The notes: generated by a model from the sequence alone, not told the origin. Positions 47,881 through 61,104 are shown, counted from the stretch's first letter. The stretch is 64,000 bases of DNA from Phorcus lineatus (GCA_921293015.1 OV121090.1:37235082-37299081), one strand, 5' to 3'. Made by a program: numbers and translations.

Positions 47881-48072
47881 ACATTTTTGTTTTTCGTAAA
47901 AATTTTATAGGCAAATAAATATATAGTGAAGACTTTTGTATTGAACATAATCCTTTTCTGGCTTTTCACATACAGTATGAATTTATTTTATAGGGTGGAA
48001 TAAAATAATTTATTTTAATGTGCACATCACGACAGGGCATAATCCACAATTAAGGTTAGTAATTAAATAACA
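47878..48072 (+). repeat. right LTR of the gypsy relic, internally deleted
   Basis: About 195 bp. It matches the first 150 bp and the last 55 bp of the left LTR and lacks the middle. Confidence 0.78.
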
Positions 48073-50314
48073 CTTTAATCACATTCCCATATAAATGCAT
48101 AAATAAAATAAACAAGTATAACTATGCATTTTCAGGTAAAGTAATGATGATGTGTAATTAGTAATTGTGAGAAACATCTTTTACCACAATGTGTGTGCAA
48201 ATGCTGATTTTATCAGTTAGTTTAGATCATTAGGGTGATTGTATAACACTTTGAAGAAATGATTTGTTAATATTGCATTTTGTATGAGTCAATTTTCATG
48301 ACTGAACTATTTCCAGTCATACATATATATATATATCGTTTATATTTTCATGTGTATCATTTGCATTGCTCAGGTATAACTATCCTGTCCCAGCATGCGA
48401 AGGGTTGACCGCCTGCACGAGTAGTTACGCTCCCGTGTCACCCACAGGGTATGCGTTGCCTTATAGTCCTTTTTACCTTTAAACATAAATGATGTATTTA
48501 CTTATTGTGGTCTATTTAATTGTTAGTGTAATATCATGTAACTGAAAACGCGATAATATATATATCCAACTATTTCTTATTTATCTATGTAATATATATG
48601 ACATTACTACAGCTAACGATGCGTTTGCATTTGTATTAAAATAATGATTGATGTTATGCATTGTAGTAATGAAATTTGTTGTGATATATTTACATTTTAT
48701 GATGAATGAATTTGTACTTATTTTCTACGATTGTGTTACAGAGTGTCATTTATCCACGAGCTATATCTATGGGATAAACGAGTTAACTCACACACGCAAC
48801 CATTATTCTATTTTGGTGTTAAAGGGTAATTTACGGCCGCAACTTTGATATGGTGATATCGGTTGGATTTGGCATGAATATGACATAAACAGATTTTAAT
48901 CCGAATAAGTGTCATATGACTTTTACGAAACGAGAGTGTATGATTGTACTCGAGCAAACTTGAGGGTTCTGCACAAATACAAAAGAGTTACGTAAAGGTC
49001 AAATGACACGATTCCGACTTTAATAATTTCTTTTTTACTGATTCTATTCTGATCCATATTTACCTTTTATATAGAAAACCGCATCAAATTCTGCATTTCC
49101 AACCAACAAGTTTTATCAGAACCGGTTTCAGGAAAGCACCTATACCTTTGGCCATATTTTAGTTACCCCTAAACTGTTTGAATTTAGATCAATACTGGAT
49201 AAAACACTGATTCGGTTTGAGTTTTTAGCTCCCTAAAAACCAAACTGTTTGAATGAAACAGAAACAGGATGAAACATGATAATATTGTCTGAACTACACA
49301 CGTACTTTATTCAACTTTAAAATATTTTGGTCATGTTATTCTGAAGTTCAATAAATCTCTAATCCCATTTTGAAGGAGGATCCCCGTGTGACCATATATA
49401 ATGGGACAAATCAACATTCAGTACTTTGATTTTGATATGACATGTATAAGTTTACCATGATCACGAACAAATACAATGTCATTGGTACATGTAAACTAAG
49501 TGGCACAACAGCTTGGTAAAGAAACACCTCAGGCCGATAAACGTATTCTTGATAATGTCTCGAGCCTTTTATTGGATTCTACTAAAGATCTTGACATATA
49601 TATTGTAAGAATCTAAGACTATTCAAAGCATGGCGTTTGCATTTTAATTGCCATGGTAATCACGTTACCAGACTTTGGTTTTTGAAGCAAAAACATGTTT
49701 TTTTTAATTTATCAAATACGTATTGAAAAACTGCTTTGTTCTATGGGCTTTGAAAACAAACAATTATCAATTAGTTCTTTACAATACATTAACTTTTATC
49801 TGGAATTGCAAATCAATATCGGCTACTTGTTGGCCAAAAACCAGTCACGTGTCGTAGGAATAACTTTTTCTATGTTAATCAGGGTCACGCGCATCCCTTG
49901 TAACGACATATCCCGAGAGTTATCTCCCTTTTACCGCTGTTAAGTACAAAAAGGCTAATCTACGCTGGTTTGCTGTACCTTATAAGCTCAGTGCCTTTAA
50001 TAATAACTAAAGCCATCTCTATAAGATTATATTGTTGGTATAATACTTGCTTACGGCCTATCGGTTCGCTCACTCGCAGGAGGATCTCTATCATCCAGCT
50101 AAAAAACAGAAAACCGATCTATACATAAAATTCGAGGTAATAACTCACCCCTCATTCATATTAAACATTCAAACCAGTCAGTACATTCAGCTGTACTTAG
50201 ATGCCTGGGTCCGAATTTTATAAACTCACTCTCTCCTTTCACGAGTCCGCCATGACAGTTACGGATATTCTACTACCGTTTCAAGTCGAATGTGTACAAG
50301 GTTGAGGGAATACA
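48073..50314. other. unassigned intergenic sequence
   Basis: Only a short AT run near 48321-48337 was noted. No genes were recognised. Confidence 0.45.
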
Positions 50315-50780
50315 TGAGGTGGGTTGGGTGATTTAGGGTTTAACTCCGCTTTCAAGATTATTTCACTTACAGAAGAAGAAGAAGAAATATATTTTATTTA
50401 AGAGTCACACAGTGTACATTCATGGAGCGAGTTATAACAACGTGTTAAAAGTACGCTGTCCGGTCAGGAATAGCCTATGAGACACTAGATCACATTTTAA
50501 GATACATTGAAAATAGTTAAAAGCGCGTAAGCGCTAAAATAATTAAAATGTAATATATATATATATAAATGTATATATATTAATTCATTACATCACGATT
50601 GCTAAAAGTATTGCAGGGAGAATGCCCGCAACGTAATTGTGGCTATGCATTGCGATGAAACCTGCGAGCATCGGCTGGAAGTATCTAACTAAATTCAGCG
50701 TGGCATCTCACCCAAACCTTATTGCACGTAGAGCTAGCAATTCTCTACCGCGGATAAAGTTGCCGAGCCTCTATCGGTAA
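50315..50780 (-). mobile_element. SINE copy, reverse orientation, with internal insertion
   Basis: On the minus strand this is the same SINE family as 19477-19738. The plus strand shows GGGTTTAACTCCGCTTTCAA near the left, then GCAGGGAGAATGCCCGCAAC, GTGGCTATGCATTGCGATGA and CTGCGAGCATCGGCTGGAA, and a degraded tRNA-like head up to about 50780. Between TTTCACTTA and TTGCAGGGAG, adjacent in other copies apart from about 20 bp, lie some 240 extra bases (50371-50610) starting (AGA)5 and containing an AT run. Confidence 0.75.
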
Positions 50781-51689
50781 TTACTTGTATTGCTTGTATT
50801 TTATTTTAGTTAATCCGCAATTTCCATCTAGTACTATACTTTTTGAAAAATAAAGATTGGAAATCCATGACAAAAGTTAATTTTGATTAATGGTCTCGTA
50901 GCAAATCCAATTTCATCACACTGAACAGATGAAATGTGTCATTTAGAAGCAAATTACTTCTCGAATGTTGATTTTATCTAATTCTCTTTAGATGTCTCAT
51001 TGGACTATCGAATTCTGTCGCAGTAGATGTACGTAAGGACGAAAAGTTGGGAAAATAGCGCCAGGCAAGTCGTTCCGGGATGGAGGAAGCTATAGGCCGT
51101 GCGTTGTAAAATATGTAGTGTTGAGTACCAATCTGTGACAGAGTGAGCTGAGAGACTGTATTGCTGAAACACCTGTATGTAGAGATCATTAATGTGATTG
51201 GGGGTTGCAAATATCCTTGCACGCACTGTAAATCAGACTTGCTTGTCCTGTGAAAGACAGTTCCATGCTCATGAATACATTCTTCGTTCACTTATACAAC
51301 CATGTTTTGAGCGGCCGCCCTTAATGCTCACGATTGTGCAACTGGAAAACAAGTTTCATCGCTGTACAAGCCATAACCATCTCTAGGAAGAGTGAATAGG
51401 CATTGATTACATTGCGAAAGGCTTCCCACATTACACCCATTTCCACAGCAGTCATCTACTCAAACGGAAAGGTATATATTTTTAAAGAAATTTTATCTAT
51501 TGAACATTGTCTGTGATTGGAGTACTGCGAAGTTAAAATTGCATTACTGAAAATATGTTATACGAGACAATTTAAACGTGACTGTGATCCCTGATTAAAC
51601 AAGTGTTATGAAGTTGGGTGGATCTTTCAAGTTGCGTATGCTTTCATCATGTTTGACATTCGATAACTTAAACGTTATCTGCAATACAC
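50781..51689. other. unassigned intergenic sequence
   Basis: Overlapping minus-strand frames at 50974-51291 are open but match no family that I know. Nothing else was recognised. Confidence 0.4.
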
Positions 51690-51870
51690 GAAGGCAAGTA
51701 TAAGACCAACCGAAATTTATTTCGATTTCTGTATCCAATATAACAATTTGCTTCAATCAAAGCATTAAAGATTATCGAAGGCTAACTATAACACCAACCG
51801 AATTATATTTCGATTTCTGTATCCAATTATAACAATCTGTTTCAATTAAAGTATAAAACTTTAAAGATGG
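51690..51870 (+). repeat. imperfect tandem duplication, period about 88 bp
   Basis: ACCAACCGAA at 51705 and ACCAACCGAA at 51793 each lead into TTTCGATTTCTGTATCCAAT and a following AACAAT.TG.TTCAAT.AAAG block. Two units with moderate divergence. Confidence 0.8.
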
Positions 51871-52009
51871 AATTTTTGTTGCTGTATCGTTTCAAACATC
51901 TAATAATGAAATTAAATTTTCGCATGCATATTGTTCATATTCATCCTGCTGCATCAACGAAATTGAATTCGCTGATCTAGCTCCTGATCCATATACCCTT
52001 ATCTTTTAG

Positions 52010-52245
52010 GCCAAAGGCTTCGTATCGCTGTCTATCTAACCAGCAAATGAGACGACTCGCATCCAGCAACAGCGGCACAACCCGGATGGAAAATTTAAAA
52101 GAGTAGCTTCAAGCTTCTTCGATAACGATATTTCATTAGCTTAATCAATAACAGGTGAGCACAGCCACAATAATCAAAACGCGCCAGCCGTACGAGGGAT
52201 TTGGGTCGAAGGAGATGGCAGGATCAGGCTCAGCGGATTGAATTA
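52010..52245 (+). repeat. dispersed repeat family Q, copy 2
   Basis: It aligns with the reverse complement of 34640-34895 over most of its length, for example AACAGCGGCACAACCCGGAT and ATATTTCATTAGCTTAATCA. The CCAAT boxes of copy 1 are mutated here (AGCAAATGAG and CATTAGCT). Confidence 0.65.
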
Positions 52246-53939
52246 CGCTGAGGAAGCAGGATGGTTCATGTTATGAAGCACAGTGATGTAAGGCTTCATG
52301 GTGTGTCACGTTTTGTTGTTTGTAGCGTACAGCAGCATATGTTTGTTACGTACTAAAATTGGAAGAACTCAAATGCAGTCTAAATTTGTAATATGATTCT
52401 TAACCGTTATCAAGTTAAAAATATTTGACTTTCTCGATACCTTGGCATAGTTTGTTTCTCAAATTCTGTTTCTAATTAAGCAACATAATCTTAATCTTCA
52501 CTTAAAACTAAAAAAAATAGTAAATCTGAAAACAATGGTGAATCCTTTCACAGGGAATTGCTTCCTGGTGACTTGAAATATTAAGATGAAGTTATTACAA
52601 CTTTTTTCAACAAAATAGATACTTCCAAGAAATGTTTCCTAAAATGTCTGACAATTTTATGAATGTCGACCAATCAGATAGCTCACACCGGTAACACCTG
52701 CCACGTTAGGCAGCCATGTTTGGGTACTCGAAGCGTATGCAGAAATGACAATATAAAATTGGCTACAAAGGCTAGGGTTTATATTAAAGCTAATTGCCCC
52801 TTTTTCTGAGTAATCATGAAGGCCTAAAGACCCCTTTTCTTTGAGTTTACTTTCCCGTAAGTATTCCATAAGGTAAACTTTACAGAAGCCATACGCCTCA
52901 TTTAGCGACTGCATTATTGCATAGACCTGGGTGACAGCAAATCGGTATTCATGTATTCGGTGTTTTCATTGGTTAAAATGTCGCAAGGTAATTTAGGTAG
53001 CACTATTGTGCCGAAGAGCTCTTAAAATTTAAAATTAATGTATATTTATTTATACACGGACATGTTGTTTTCACAATAACTACCCTTAAGCCAGACTGGT
53101 GTATCTTGTAAATCGTTAACATGTATCCGGACTATGATGTCCATGACAATTTATTCTTGTAGTAGTCCATACTCTGAAATAATATTATTTGATATGCAGA
53201 ATTACCTAACCAGTATGTTCGGCTACTCAGCTAAGATAACAAAAACGTGCGTAGAACGTCTTCCCTGCGCATGAAGAACCAGTGTGAGCACGTAAATTGT
53301 ACACGTTTCTACAAATACGGTTTGAAGAGTGGTGTTGAATGTTAATTATTGCTATACATTTGGCAATCTGAACCTGAACATTCACTACTCATAATTTTTT
53401 TACAATTCTTGTGAGAGAATATACATGTATGACTGACATGCGATGAAAGCTATAATTGTATCTGCGATCTCGTATTGAACAAAAAAAGTGTGAAAAGGAA
53501 ACAAATCTAATTTCAAGCTACCGCATATATATAATTCATGGTTAATAGAGATGCCAAAAACTCTCGTTCAATAACGATGCATGATTCGATTGGTAGTAAT
53601 AAAAATGAATGCCTGAAGTCGATATTTCTACGCGTCTGGAGTCCCATGAGATGAGTCCAAGACATTTTTAAGACCTTTTTTACACTTGCATTGTTCCATG
53701 CTCTCATTGACGGATCTTGTAGATATAATATATAAATTGTCAACGAAAGTTCGACGTGAGAAACGAATTACATTGTTTTTAAAAAATTACATGATTACAA
53801 GACAAAAATAAGCTACCAGCTGCAAACACACGTTTTACTTTACAGGTGCCGTATGACAGTTCCAAATTGTTTAGTAGTTTGTCACTTCAAACCTGAGAAA
53901 ATTCACATCGATGCAATTAAATCATCTTCATAACTACAT
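52246..53939. other. unassigned intergenic sequence
   Basis: Nothing recognised. Confidence 0.45.
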
Positions 53940-54040
53940 TTCAATCCCTTTCTCCCTGATCTGTCCAATCCCTGTTGAAGGATTTTCATCCACGTGTTTT
54001 ATAACTGCAATATTGTTGAAAACCTAAATCGACTCGAAGT
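53940..54040 (-). repeat. dispersed repeat family R, partial copy 4
   Basis: The plus strand reads TTTCAATCCCTTTCTCCCTG, ATCTGTCCAATCCC and CATCCACGTGTTTTATAACT, the same order as 63128-63193. Only this part of the family is present. Confidence 0.6.
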
Positions 54041-54384
54041 TATCTATCGTCAATGATCGAATAAACTAATTATGAAATGGTTATTTCCAGCGCTGCAGGA
54101 AGCCATAGTAGTTGGAGATTTGCAAATTGGTATCCATGTTTGTGATAAAAAAAAGACAGTTTCATTCTCAGTGGAAACGACATAAAATGATTTAAAAAAC
54201 GCTGAGGTATCAGCATTCCTAGAACGAGCTATCACACCATAGAGCAATTGACTCTGTAGCTTATCAGGCTCTCTATTATGTATTTAAAAAATAACGTCAT
54301 CAGGTAAGCTGCAACAAGATCACCAAATCCATTTGTTATAATTCTAATCAGCGTAGTACTGAGAACACCATATTTTAGGATTTT

Positions 54385-54625
54385 AAGCCTTTTCTATTTT
54401 GAGAAGTAGATGGAAATAGGTTTTTAGGGCGTGGTCCCTGTGGCTCTTATTAGGGGTCACAGGGTGATCAAATCTATGAATGATAAAATCATTAGTCCAG
54501 GAGTGTGTACACAAGATTGCAGGTTTGCTAAGTCAAGTGTACTGGAGAAAAACATGACATAGTGGACGGACGCCGGACGAAATGCCATGCCACAGGCCCA
54601 TCGGGCTTTTCAGGCCAGACGACTA
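54385..54625. repeat. candidate dispersed repeat (GGACGCCGGACGAAATGCCA block)
   Basis: This GC-richer block runs from GGAAATAGGTTTTTAGGGCG to CATCGGGCTTTTCAGGCCAG and includes a CCCTGTG...CACAGGG stem (about 54435-54469) and GTGGACGGACGCCGGACGAA. I recall similar words in repeats of marine invertebrates. There is no second copy in this window, so the call is by resemblance only. Confidence 0.35.
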
Positions 54626-55332
54626 ACAATCTGCTTACCGTATCAAATACGAAAACGCGTCACGATAAGCTTCGATATATTTTACATATTAATCAGGTCG
54701 TGCTAAATGTTGTTTGAATGTCAAATACGAATGTAGATGTCTACTGATATCATTATTGTTAGACCGCTGTTGTTCTTACATTGTGATTACCAATGTTCCT
54801 AAACACGTTGGCATTCGATGATTAAGGCATTTTAAGGGAAGAATGTAGAATAAAGATATTTTAATGATCAACATATAATCGCTCCATGTCAACAAGAAAG
54901 ATAGATATTTACGGCATTCATATGCATGTGTCTCACCACAACTTATTCATATAGTTATGGTTAGTTTTGTTAATTCTTCGCTTTTATGAACGGGGTTCCC
55001 ATTATTAACAAACACTAGGAGCTGCAGTTTTTACATACAACCTGTAATATGTACTCTAGTCACAATTCGACATTCATATCTTGTATAATATCGTAAGACA
55101 TAGGGTATACAATTTGACTGGATGTTAATTGAAAGAGTGAAGACTATGTCAAACTTTTAAATTGATTCGTTCTATTGAAAGTACAGATGTACTTCAAACT
55201 CAAGCGGTTTAAGCTATCGTCTGACGTCGAATGGTTAAGGAAGTGCAAGGTCAATGATTTGAGTAGAAGCTCAGACGACACTGCGTGTGGTCAAGCCATC
55301 CTTTAAATGATTGTATTGCCGTAGTGTTTCAG
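54626..55332. other. unassigned intergenic sequence
   Basis: Nothing recognised. Confidence 0.45.
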
Positions 55333-55336
55333 TTAA

Positions 55337-55450
55337 AGAGCCACCCCGTGAGTTGTTGGAGTCATATATGCCAAACTTAATCATTGGTGGAATTTGATCG
55401 CAAAGTATCGACTGTTACCAAAAGGACACGTTTTAAAGCTTATTGCTTTT
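55337..55450 (+). mobile_element. partial copy of the TTAA-flanked element (one end)
   Basis: It begins AGAGCCACCCCGTGAGTTGT right after a TTAA (55333-55336) and matches the reverse complement of the right end of the 40826-42075 element for about 110 bp, for example TTGGAGTCATATATG, CAAACTTAATCA, AAGTATCGACTGTTACC. Similarity stops near 55450, just before a SINE. Confidence 0.85.
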
Positions 55451-55460
55451 TTACAATGAC

Positions 55461-55650
55461 AATGCTGCACTGAATTTCAGCGCAGTACCACCCATGGTTC
55501 CCAAGTTCCAGCCGATGCTCGTAGGTTTCACCGTAATACATAGCCATAATGGTGTTGCAGGCTTTCTCTCTGCAATGTTACTAGCAGCCGCGATATAAGA
55601 GCAATAATCCTGAAAGCGGCGTTAAACCCAATCTCACCTCACCTCTCACT
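55461..55650 (+). mobile_element. SINE copy, 5'-truncated
   Basis: It starts within the family body at AATGCTGCACTGAATTTCAG and runs through GTACCACCCATGGTTCCCAA, CCGATGCTCGTAGGTTTCAC, GCCGCGATATAAGAGCAATA and GAAAGCGGCGTTAAACCCAA to a tail ATCTCACCTCACCTC. The tRNA-like head is missing, as in typical 5' truncation. It joins directly to the fragment of the TTAA element. Confidence 0.85.
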
Positions 55651-58600
55651 AAAACTAAAACTTCACACGGCTAACAACCATTGACAATACATTTCAGCCC
55701 TTTCTTTCTATAAATCAACACCACCTGCATCCTGTAAGTTAAACAGAAGAACATGTTGAAAATCCTTGACAATCTAGAAATAAATTTATCTGAAATTATC
55801 TAAATGTTTTTATTTTCAAAATGTTTGGACACGTTTGTAATATATACTAGTCTTCAAAACAGATGATCCTTCAAAATTCATGCATCTGTTTTATGTTTAC
55901 TCACAAGATATTTGTATACAAGTAGAACAAAATTAGACTGAATTTACATGTTGTTGTCCTCGCTCAATCCTACTCAATCATAAAACCTATGGGGAATGTA
56001 TTTGAGAAATTTTAGCATAGTGTTATTAAATCAACAAGTAGTGGATGGTTTTTGCAAATAAACATATCAAACTATCATTTAGCATAGTGACAATAACAAG
56101 GAAACAGATCGAAAACCGGTCAATGCCGCGCGATTGACTCGAACGTAATTTGGAAACTTATTTTTAGCAGACACAACGAGAAATATATGTTGGTATTGCT
56201 AAGTAGGTCATTTAACTAATGTATTTGTAAATGGGAAGCTGAATTTTGTCTTCTTAACATTCATATGACCGTTTTTAATTTACAATCGGAACAAGAAAAT
56301 GTCATAATTTTGGCATTCAAGAGATAAAGATGCAACTTTTGAAGGGGCGATTTTAACTTTAGCTAGTTCATATATTATCCGAGGATATTTTTATTTTTAT
56401 CAACGAGTGTTGATATTTTTTTATATCAGATGACACAAGGGTGAGATTCTACTTATCATCCGAAATCATTTTCCATTTCGAATTTATGACTACTCGAAGA
56501 CTCTCAAAGCGGTGTTATCATAGTACTGTGACGTCGTCATGTTTATGTCGTCATAGCATTGTGATGTCATTACTTGATGATATACAACAATTGTGATCTC
56601 ATGAACTTGACCGTAACAGGGCATTGTTCACAAGCTACTGTCAAAACGATATCTCTTACCGATATCTAGAGATATCGCTTGATCTTCCACAAGCGATACA
56701 CAGTTTTGGATGATAAATACATTTCTTGGCTTTGCTCTGGATTCTCATTTACTTTGAAATTGGAACAGTATGATTTTAAAATATAGAATGATTTCCCTCC
56801 TTTATAGACTTCTATATTAGTACCTACATGTTGAGAGAGAGTATCTATTTCCTTGAGAAGTTAAAAAGATAACCCTTAAACGCATAAGTTGAGAACTTTG
56901 ATGAAGACTTAATGATACGGCTGTCCTTCAGGGGCGTATGGCCATAAGCTCACTGTCTTTTTCAATCTTCTTACAAATTTGAAATTGACATAAACAGGTG
57001 GCACAAATGTCTCTAGTTACACAAAAATTGAGTTATTGAGCTGAATGTGTAAGAGTTTAAGATAACTGTCTTTCACGTAATGGAACACCAGGTGTGTTGT
57101 ACAAATACTTCACTGATATAATGAATACCACACGGGATGTATTATTAAATAGGCCCACTTTTATCTTGTTTTACGATGTTCTTTGTCTTTTGAAGTGACA
57201 GTGAAAGCAATTTTAACCCTAGTTTAACTAATTTTGCTTTGTCTTTTTTGTCTTTTTTTTTGTAACCTACTGCCTGATTAAGAATTTTAAGGTCTGTCGA
57301 TCATTGACTTAGACTGGGATTAACCGACCTTTATTGAAATGAGCTAAAGTAATTGCTCCGTCCAAATGACCTCTGGAGCTCTCATACAGCGTGTAAAGAT
57401 GATGGTAATAAGGGAAATTTGTAAATGACGATTATCGTCACGCCGAAAGCATGCTCTATAGCGCCACTTATTACCATCTCAGTCAATGACAGTGCTTAAA
57501 GGTTACCGCAAATATAATCTTCTCTATTGCGTTGCTTGTGAAGCAGATACACTATAAAATAAGGTGTATTTCTTGTCAACCACGACACCACTTTTCCTAA
57601 ATTATGTCTGAGTGTGGGCAAGGAAATAGCCAAATAAATGAACAGTTGTAAATTTCGATAAAAACATATCACGTGATAAAAATCTGCTGGCTGGTTTGCA
57701 AGGAAGTAAAGTGGCCAAGGGTACAAAATTGGTAATAAAACGATGCTCATTCACATTTACAGAATGTCTAATGACAACTACCTAAACACCCAAATCAAAG
57801 TCGTTTCCAAATAAAGGAACTTTACTTATAAATGTATCTTACTTATTTAAAAACCACAAATGACGTTAAGCAGAGCACTTCTACTACTGAATTTAACCAA
57901 AATACAGGAGCCCCAAATCCCAATAAATGCAATTTGCAAATGTATTGAACCCAATTCAGAATCTGTCTTCTTTGTTGCTAATATTTCTCGATGGATGTGA
58001 TGGCAAATATGTTAACCCAATGTCTACTGCACTTTTTATGTGTCGTAGGAACTTGGAAGCAGTCATTTAATCATGACATATACATACACGTGACGTTTGT
58101 TAGCTCTATCTATAATAATTTATAATCATAATAGTATTAAAAATATATGCAGTGAAACAGTTTAACAATCATTCATGTCCTATCAAATGACAGATCTTAA
58201 TACTGAGGCGAACACATTTTGACCGAATAAGATGTAGGATTTATTTTTATGGGCGTAAGAAACAATAATATATATATACACCAAAGTTAACCACCTTTTA
58301 CTCGTCATATAACTGTCCGATACATTGTAACTACTGGTTACGTGTACGTAAACGAACGTCTGTACATCCCATTTGATCTGAGCTCTAAGGCAAAAGCACC
58401 CACAATGGTCCGCTGTCATGACCAGTTTCATCTGGTAGTCAGTATGCTTGAGGTCAACAAACTGAATAATCAACTACAAATTATTCTCGGGTCGAATTTT
58501 ACCTAAGGGAAATAGATATATGCTATTTTACAAAGATTTGACCTTCTGTGATATATTCTTCATGAGGTGAGTGGTGGGATGGACGAATCGTTCGTGTTAC

Positions 58601-60537
58601 AATATCAGGATCCACTCATTAAAGTTGAAGAGCTGATATTAAAATGATTTCCAAATCTGACAGTTGAAGCGTTAAAGAAATTCCACGATATATAAATGCT
58701 ACAATTCAACTAATGACGAGAAGCAATAATCAACTAATGTATATCACTTCACTTATGGCTTGTATAATCCAATTTTAGTTCATGAAAAGTGTTTGTGGTT
58801 AAGTTTGAATATTTGTTTCTCGACAAAGGTATGAATCTACTAATAAACAATGTCATGCTTCCACTACTACAGTAGGAGGCGGCCTATGGTCTTATGTCAC
58901 ACTTCATCTACATCTCGACTAATGAAAATGGTGGTAATCCGTATGAGATGTTTCATATTGTACTATTTGGAAGTTAATTCATACGACATCTGTTTTCAAA
59001 CGAGTAACTAGAAGACGTTCGTTCAAGAAACTTATCATTTGTGTGCTCGAATATCCATCTTTAAAAAACCAAGATATTTGAAAGGTGATAACTAATAAAA
59101 CTGTTGCATTCAGCTTTTAATAACCGTGATTTTAAGTATACAGTCCGTTAGTAGTGGTCCTGTAATTATATTGTTTTATCATGGAGATAAATATGTAGAT
59201 TAAACAAACATGCATGTGAACTGCTAGACTATAGCTTAAGAACTATTCTGTAAAAACATGAACTTGTATCTATGACACGAAATATTTAGATATTCCCCAA
59301 TGTTAACCATAATAGGTTTTACGCACGATTTCGAAATGCTCTTCATAACGATTCCCTTGTTAATAAATTGTGCGAAAATGCCCGGATTGATTCTGAAGTC
59401 TCTAGGGAAATGACGGGAGGACAATAAATACTTGTAACCTCAAATGAAATATATTACCCCCTCATAACTCAAATATTATATTCTCTGACGGTCATGTATG
59501 TATGAATGATAAAAATGTTCATAATGTCACGTACATCAATTATCGTCGTACATAAAGTGAAACCATACTCTTAAGGTTAAAATTTGCAATTAAGGGCGGT
59601 ATGTTGACATGATGAGAATTGTTTGGCCGGAAAAAATGTACTATAAGCGTAATCAAATAAGTCAATGAGTCGCAGGTGCTTGTTATACATCAGTGTGAAA
59701 CTTGACATCATAACATAGTTAAACTGCAGCTTCATTAGTTTATATGCCTTAAACCTTTTCGTACTGGGCAAGTCACCATGAAGGTAACTATTGACTAAAG
59801 ATATTCATATGGCGATTCCTTTATAAATATCACGACCGGAGACACTAAGAAATATAAAAATCGTAAGAGTATTTTCTGCAAAAATGGGAAATATTAATAC
59901 TTGAAAATTGTAAGTTGTATATAACTTAGTATCTTAACTGAGAACAAAGTATCAATTATTCTATAATCAGTTTTATCTGTTTTAACTTCACCGATTGCTT
60001 TTGCATAAACCGAATGCGTATATTCACATAATGTCGACACAAAATAGATAGATGATAAACTATATATAGAATTTATAAAAAGTGGTTGAATTTGTTTAAG
60101 AATTCATCCTTACATGCCACAAATTAACCTTCACCAAGGTACTGACAAGGGAATTACGAGGGGTGTTCCTGAAGAAGTCGACCTATGTTCGACCTTTTTC
60201 CATGATGGAAAATATTTCATATATTTGAAAAGATTTGTAAGGTAAGCTGACAACGTATGTTTTAAACTGGTTGATATGCTCTCGAATAGTGAAGTCTATG
60301 TTTATAGAAGCATTGTACAATTTCAAGTATCAATCAATAATCACATTTTCAGATTTTTCCTGATTCGGAATAAAATGAGGCTTGCTAAGAAAGACTCAAA
60401 ATTTGGTGGTACAAAATCAATGTGTACAGGCGTCTATTGCTTGCATCGCTTATACTTTGTCAAGAACTAACAGATGTCAGACCATTCAGTTTTCAGTATG
60501 GACATTAGACATCACGTTATAGAAAGAGATGAAGTCA
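55651..60537. other. long unassigned intergenic stretch
   Basis: About 4.9 kb of AT-rich sequence. A GATATC-rich near-palindrome lies near 56648-56688 (CGATATCT.AGATATCG type). No gene or transposon end was recognised. Confidence 0.45.
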
Positions 60538-60722
60538 TCTGGGGTTTAACACTGCTTCCAAGAGTATTTCACTTATATCACGGCTGCTAATATTTTTCAG
60601 GGAGAAAGCCCTTAACACTTTCGTGGCTATGCATTGCGGTGAAATTTGCGAGCATCGAATGGAACTGGGGAACCATATGGGTGATACTGCACTGAAATTT
60701 CAATGTAGCATTGCACCCAAAC
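60538..60722 (-). mobile_element. SINE copy, reverse orientation, 5'-truncated
   Basis: The plus strand reads GGGGTTTAACACTGCTTCCA, ATTTCACTTATATCACGGCT, CAGGGAGAAAGCCCTTAACA, TGGCTATGCATTGCGGTGAA, ATTTGCGAGCATCGAATGGA and GTAGCATTGCACCCAAACCT. This is the reverse complement of the family body found at 19477-19738. The tRNA-like head is absent. Confidence 0.85.
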
Positions 60723-61104
60723 CTCTCCTGCAAAGTTGCCAAGTGAAAATAATTCCGAATAAATGAATATTCCGAACTTTCTTATAGCCATTTCTGCCTT
60801 CAAAATTTGACTTATGGCTTAAAGCCATGCTCATCTCGTGACCTTGACTTTGGACATGCATAGTCACAAATCTATGATAAATTTTCATAGTGAAAATAAA
60901 GAATTCTCTCAAAACCTGTTTAAGTCCTGATCTCACGTTACCTTGACCTTGATTGATTAAAGCGAACACATTTCAAATCTCCATAAATTTACACCAAATA
61001 CAGGTGTTAGAGCCTCACTTTACCAAACCTTTTAAGTTACTTTGCTTACAAGGATTGTGTTATCTTTACTTGCGACCTTGGCCTTAGACCTCTAATGTGA
61101 ACTC
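60723..61104. other. unassigned sequence with TGACCTTGACCTTGA-type words
   Basis: CGTGACCTTGACTTTGGACA (60838), TTACCTTGACCTTGATTGAT (60939) and GCGACCTTGGCCTTAGACCT (61071) are related motifs spaced about 100-130 bp apart, suggesting an old dispersed or tandem repeat rather than a gene. Confidence 0.35.

Larger units (their letters stand above)
46219..48072 (+). mobile_element. Ty3/Gypsy LTR retrotransposon relic, about 1.85 kb
   Basis: Two direct repeats flank pol remnants. The left LTR (46219-46726) and the right LTR (47878-48072) both begin TGTACATTTT, share GTATTGAACATAATCCTTTT then CTGGCTTTTCA, and end AATTAAATAACA. The right copy lacks about 310 bp of the middle. Between them lie pieces of a gypsy polyprotein in several frames. 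An intact element would be several kilobases longer, so most of gag, RNase H and integrase are missing. A clean target duplication was not found. Confidence 0.82.

Noticed and set aside
50974-51291. Overlapping 105- and 73-residue minus-strand frames
   Set aside because: Two overlapping frames cannot both be coding, and neither matches a family that I recognise.
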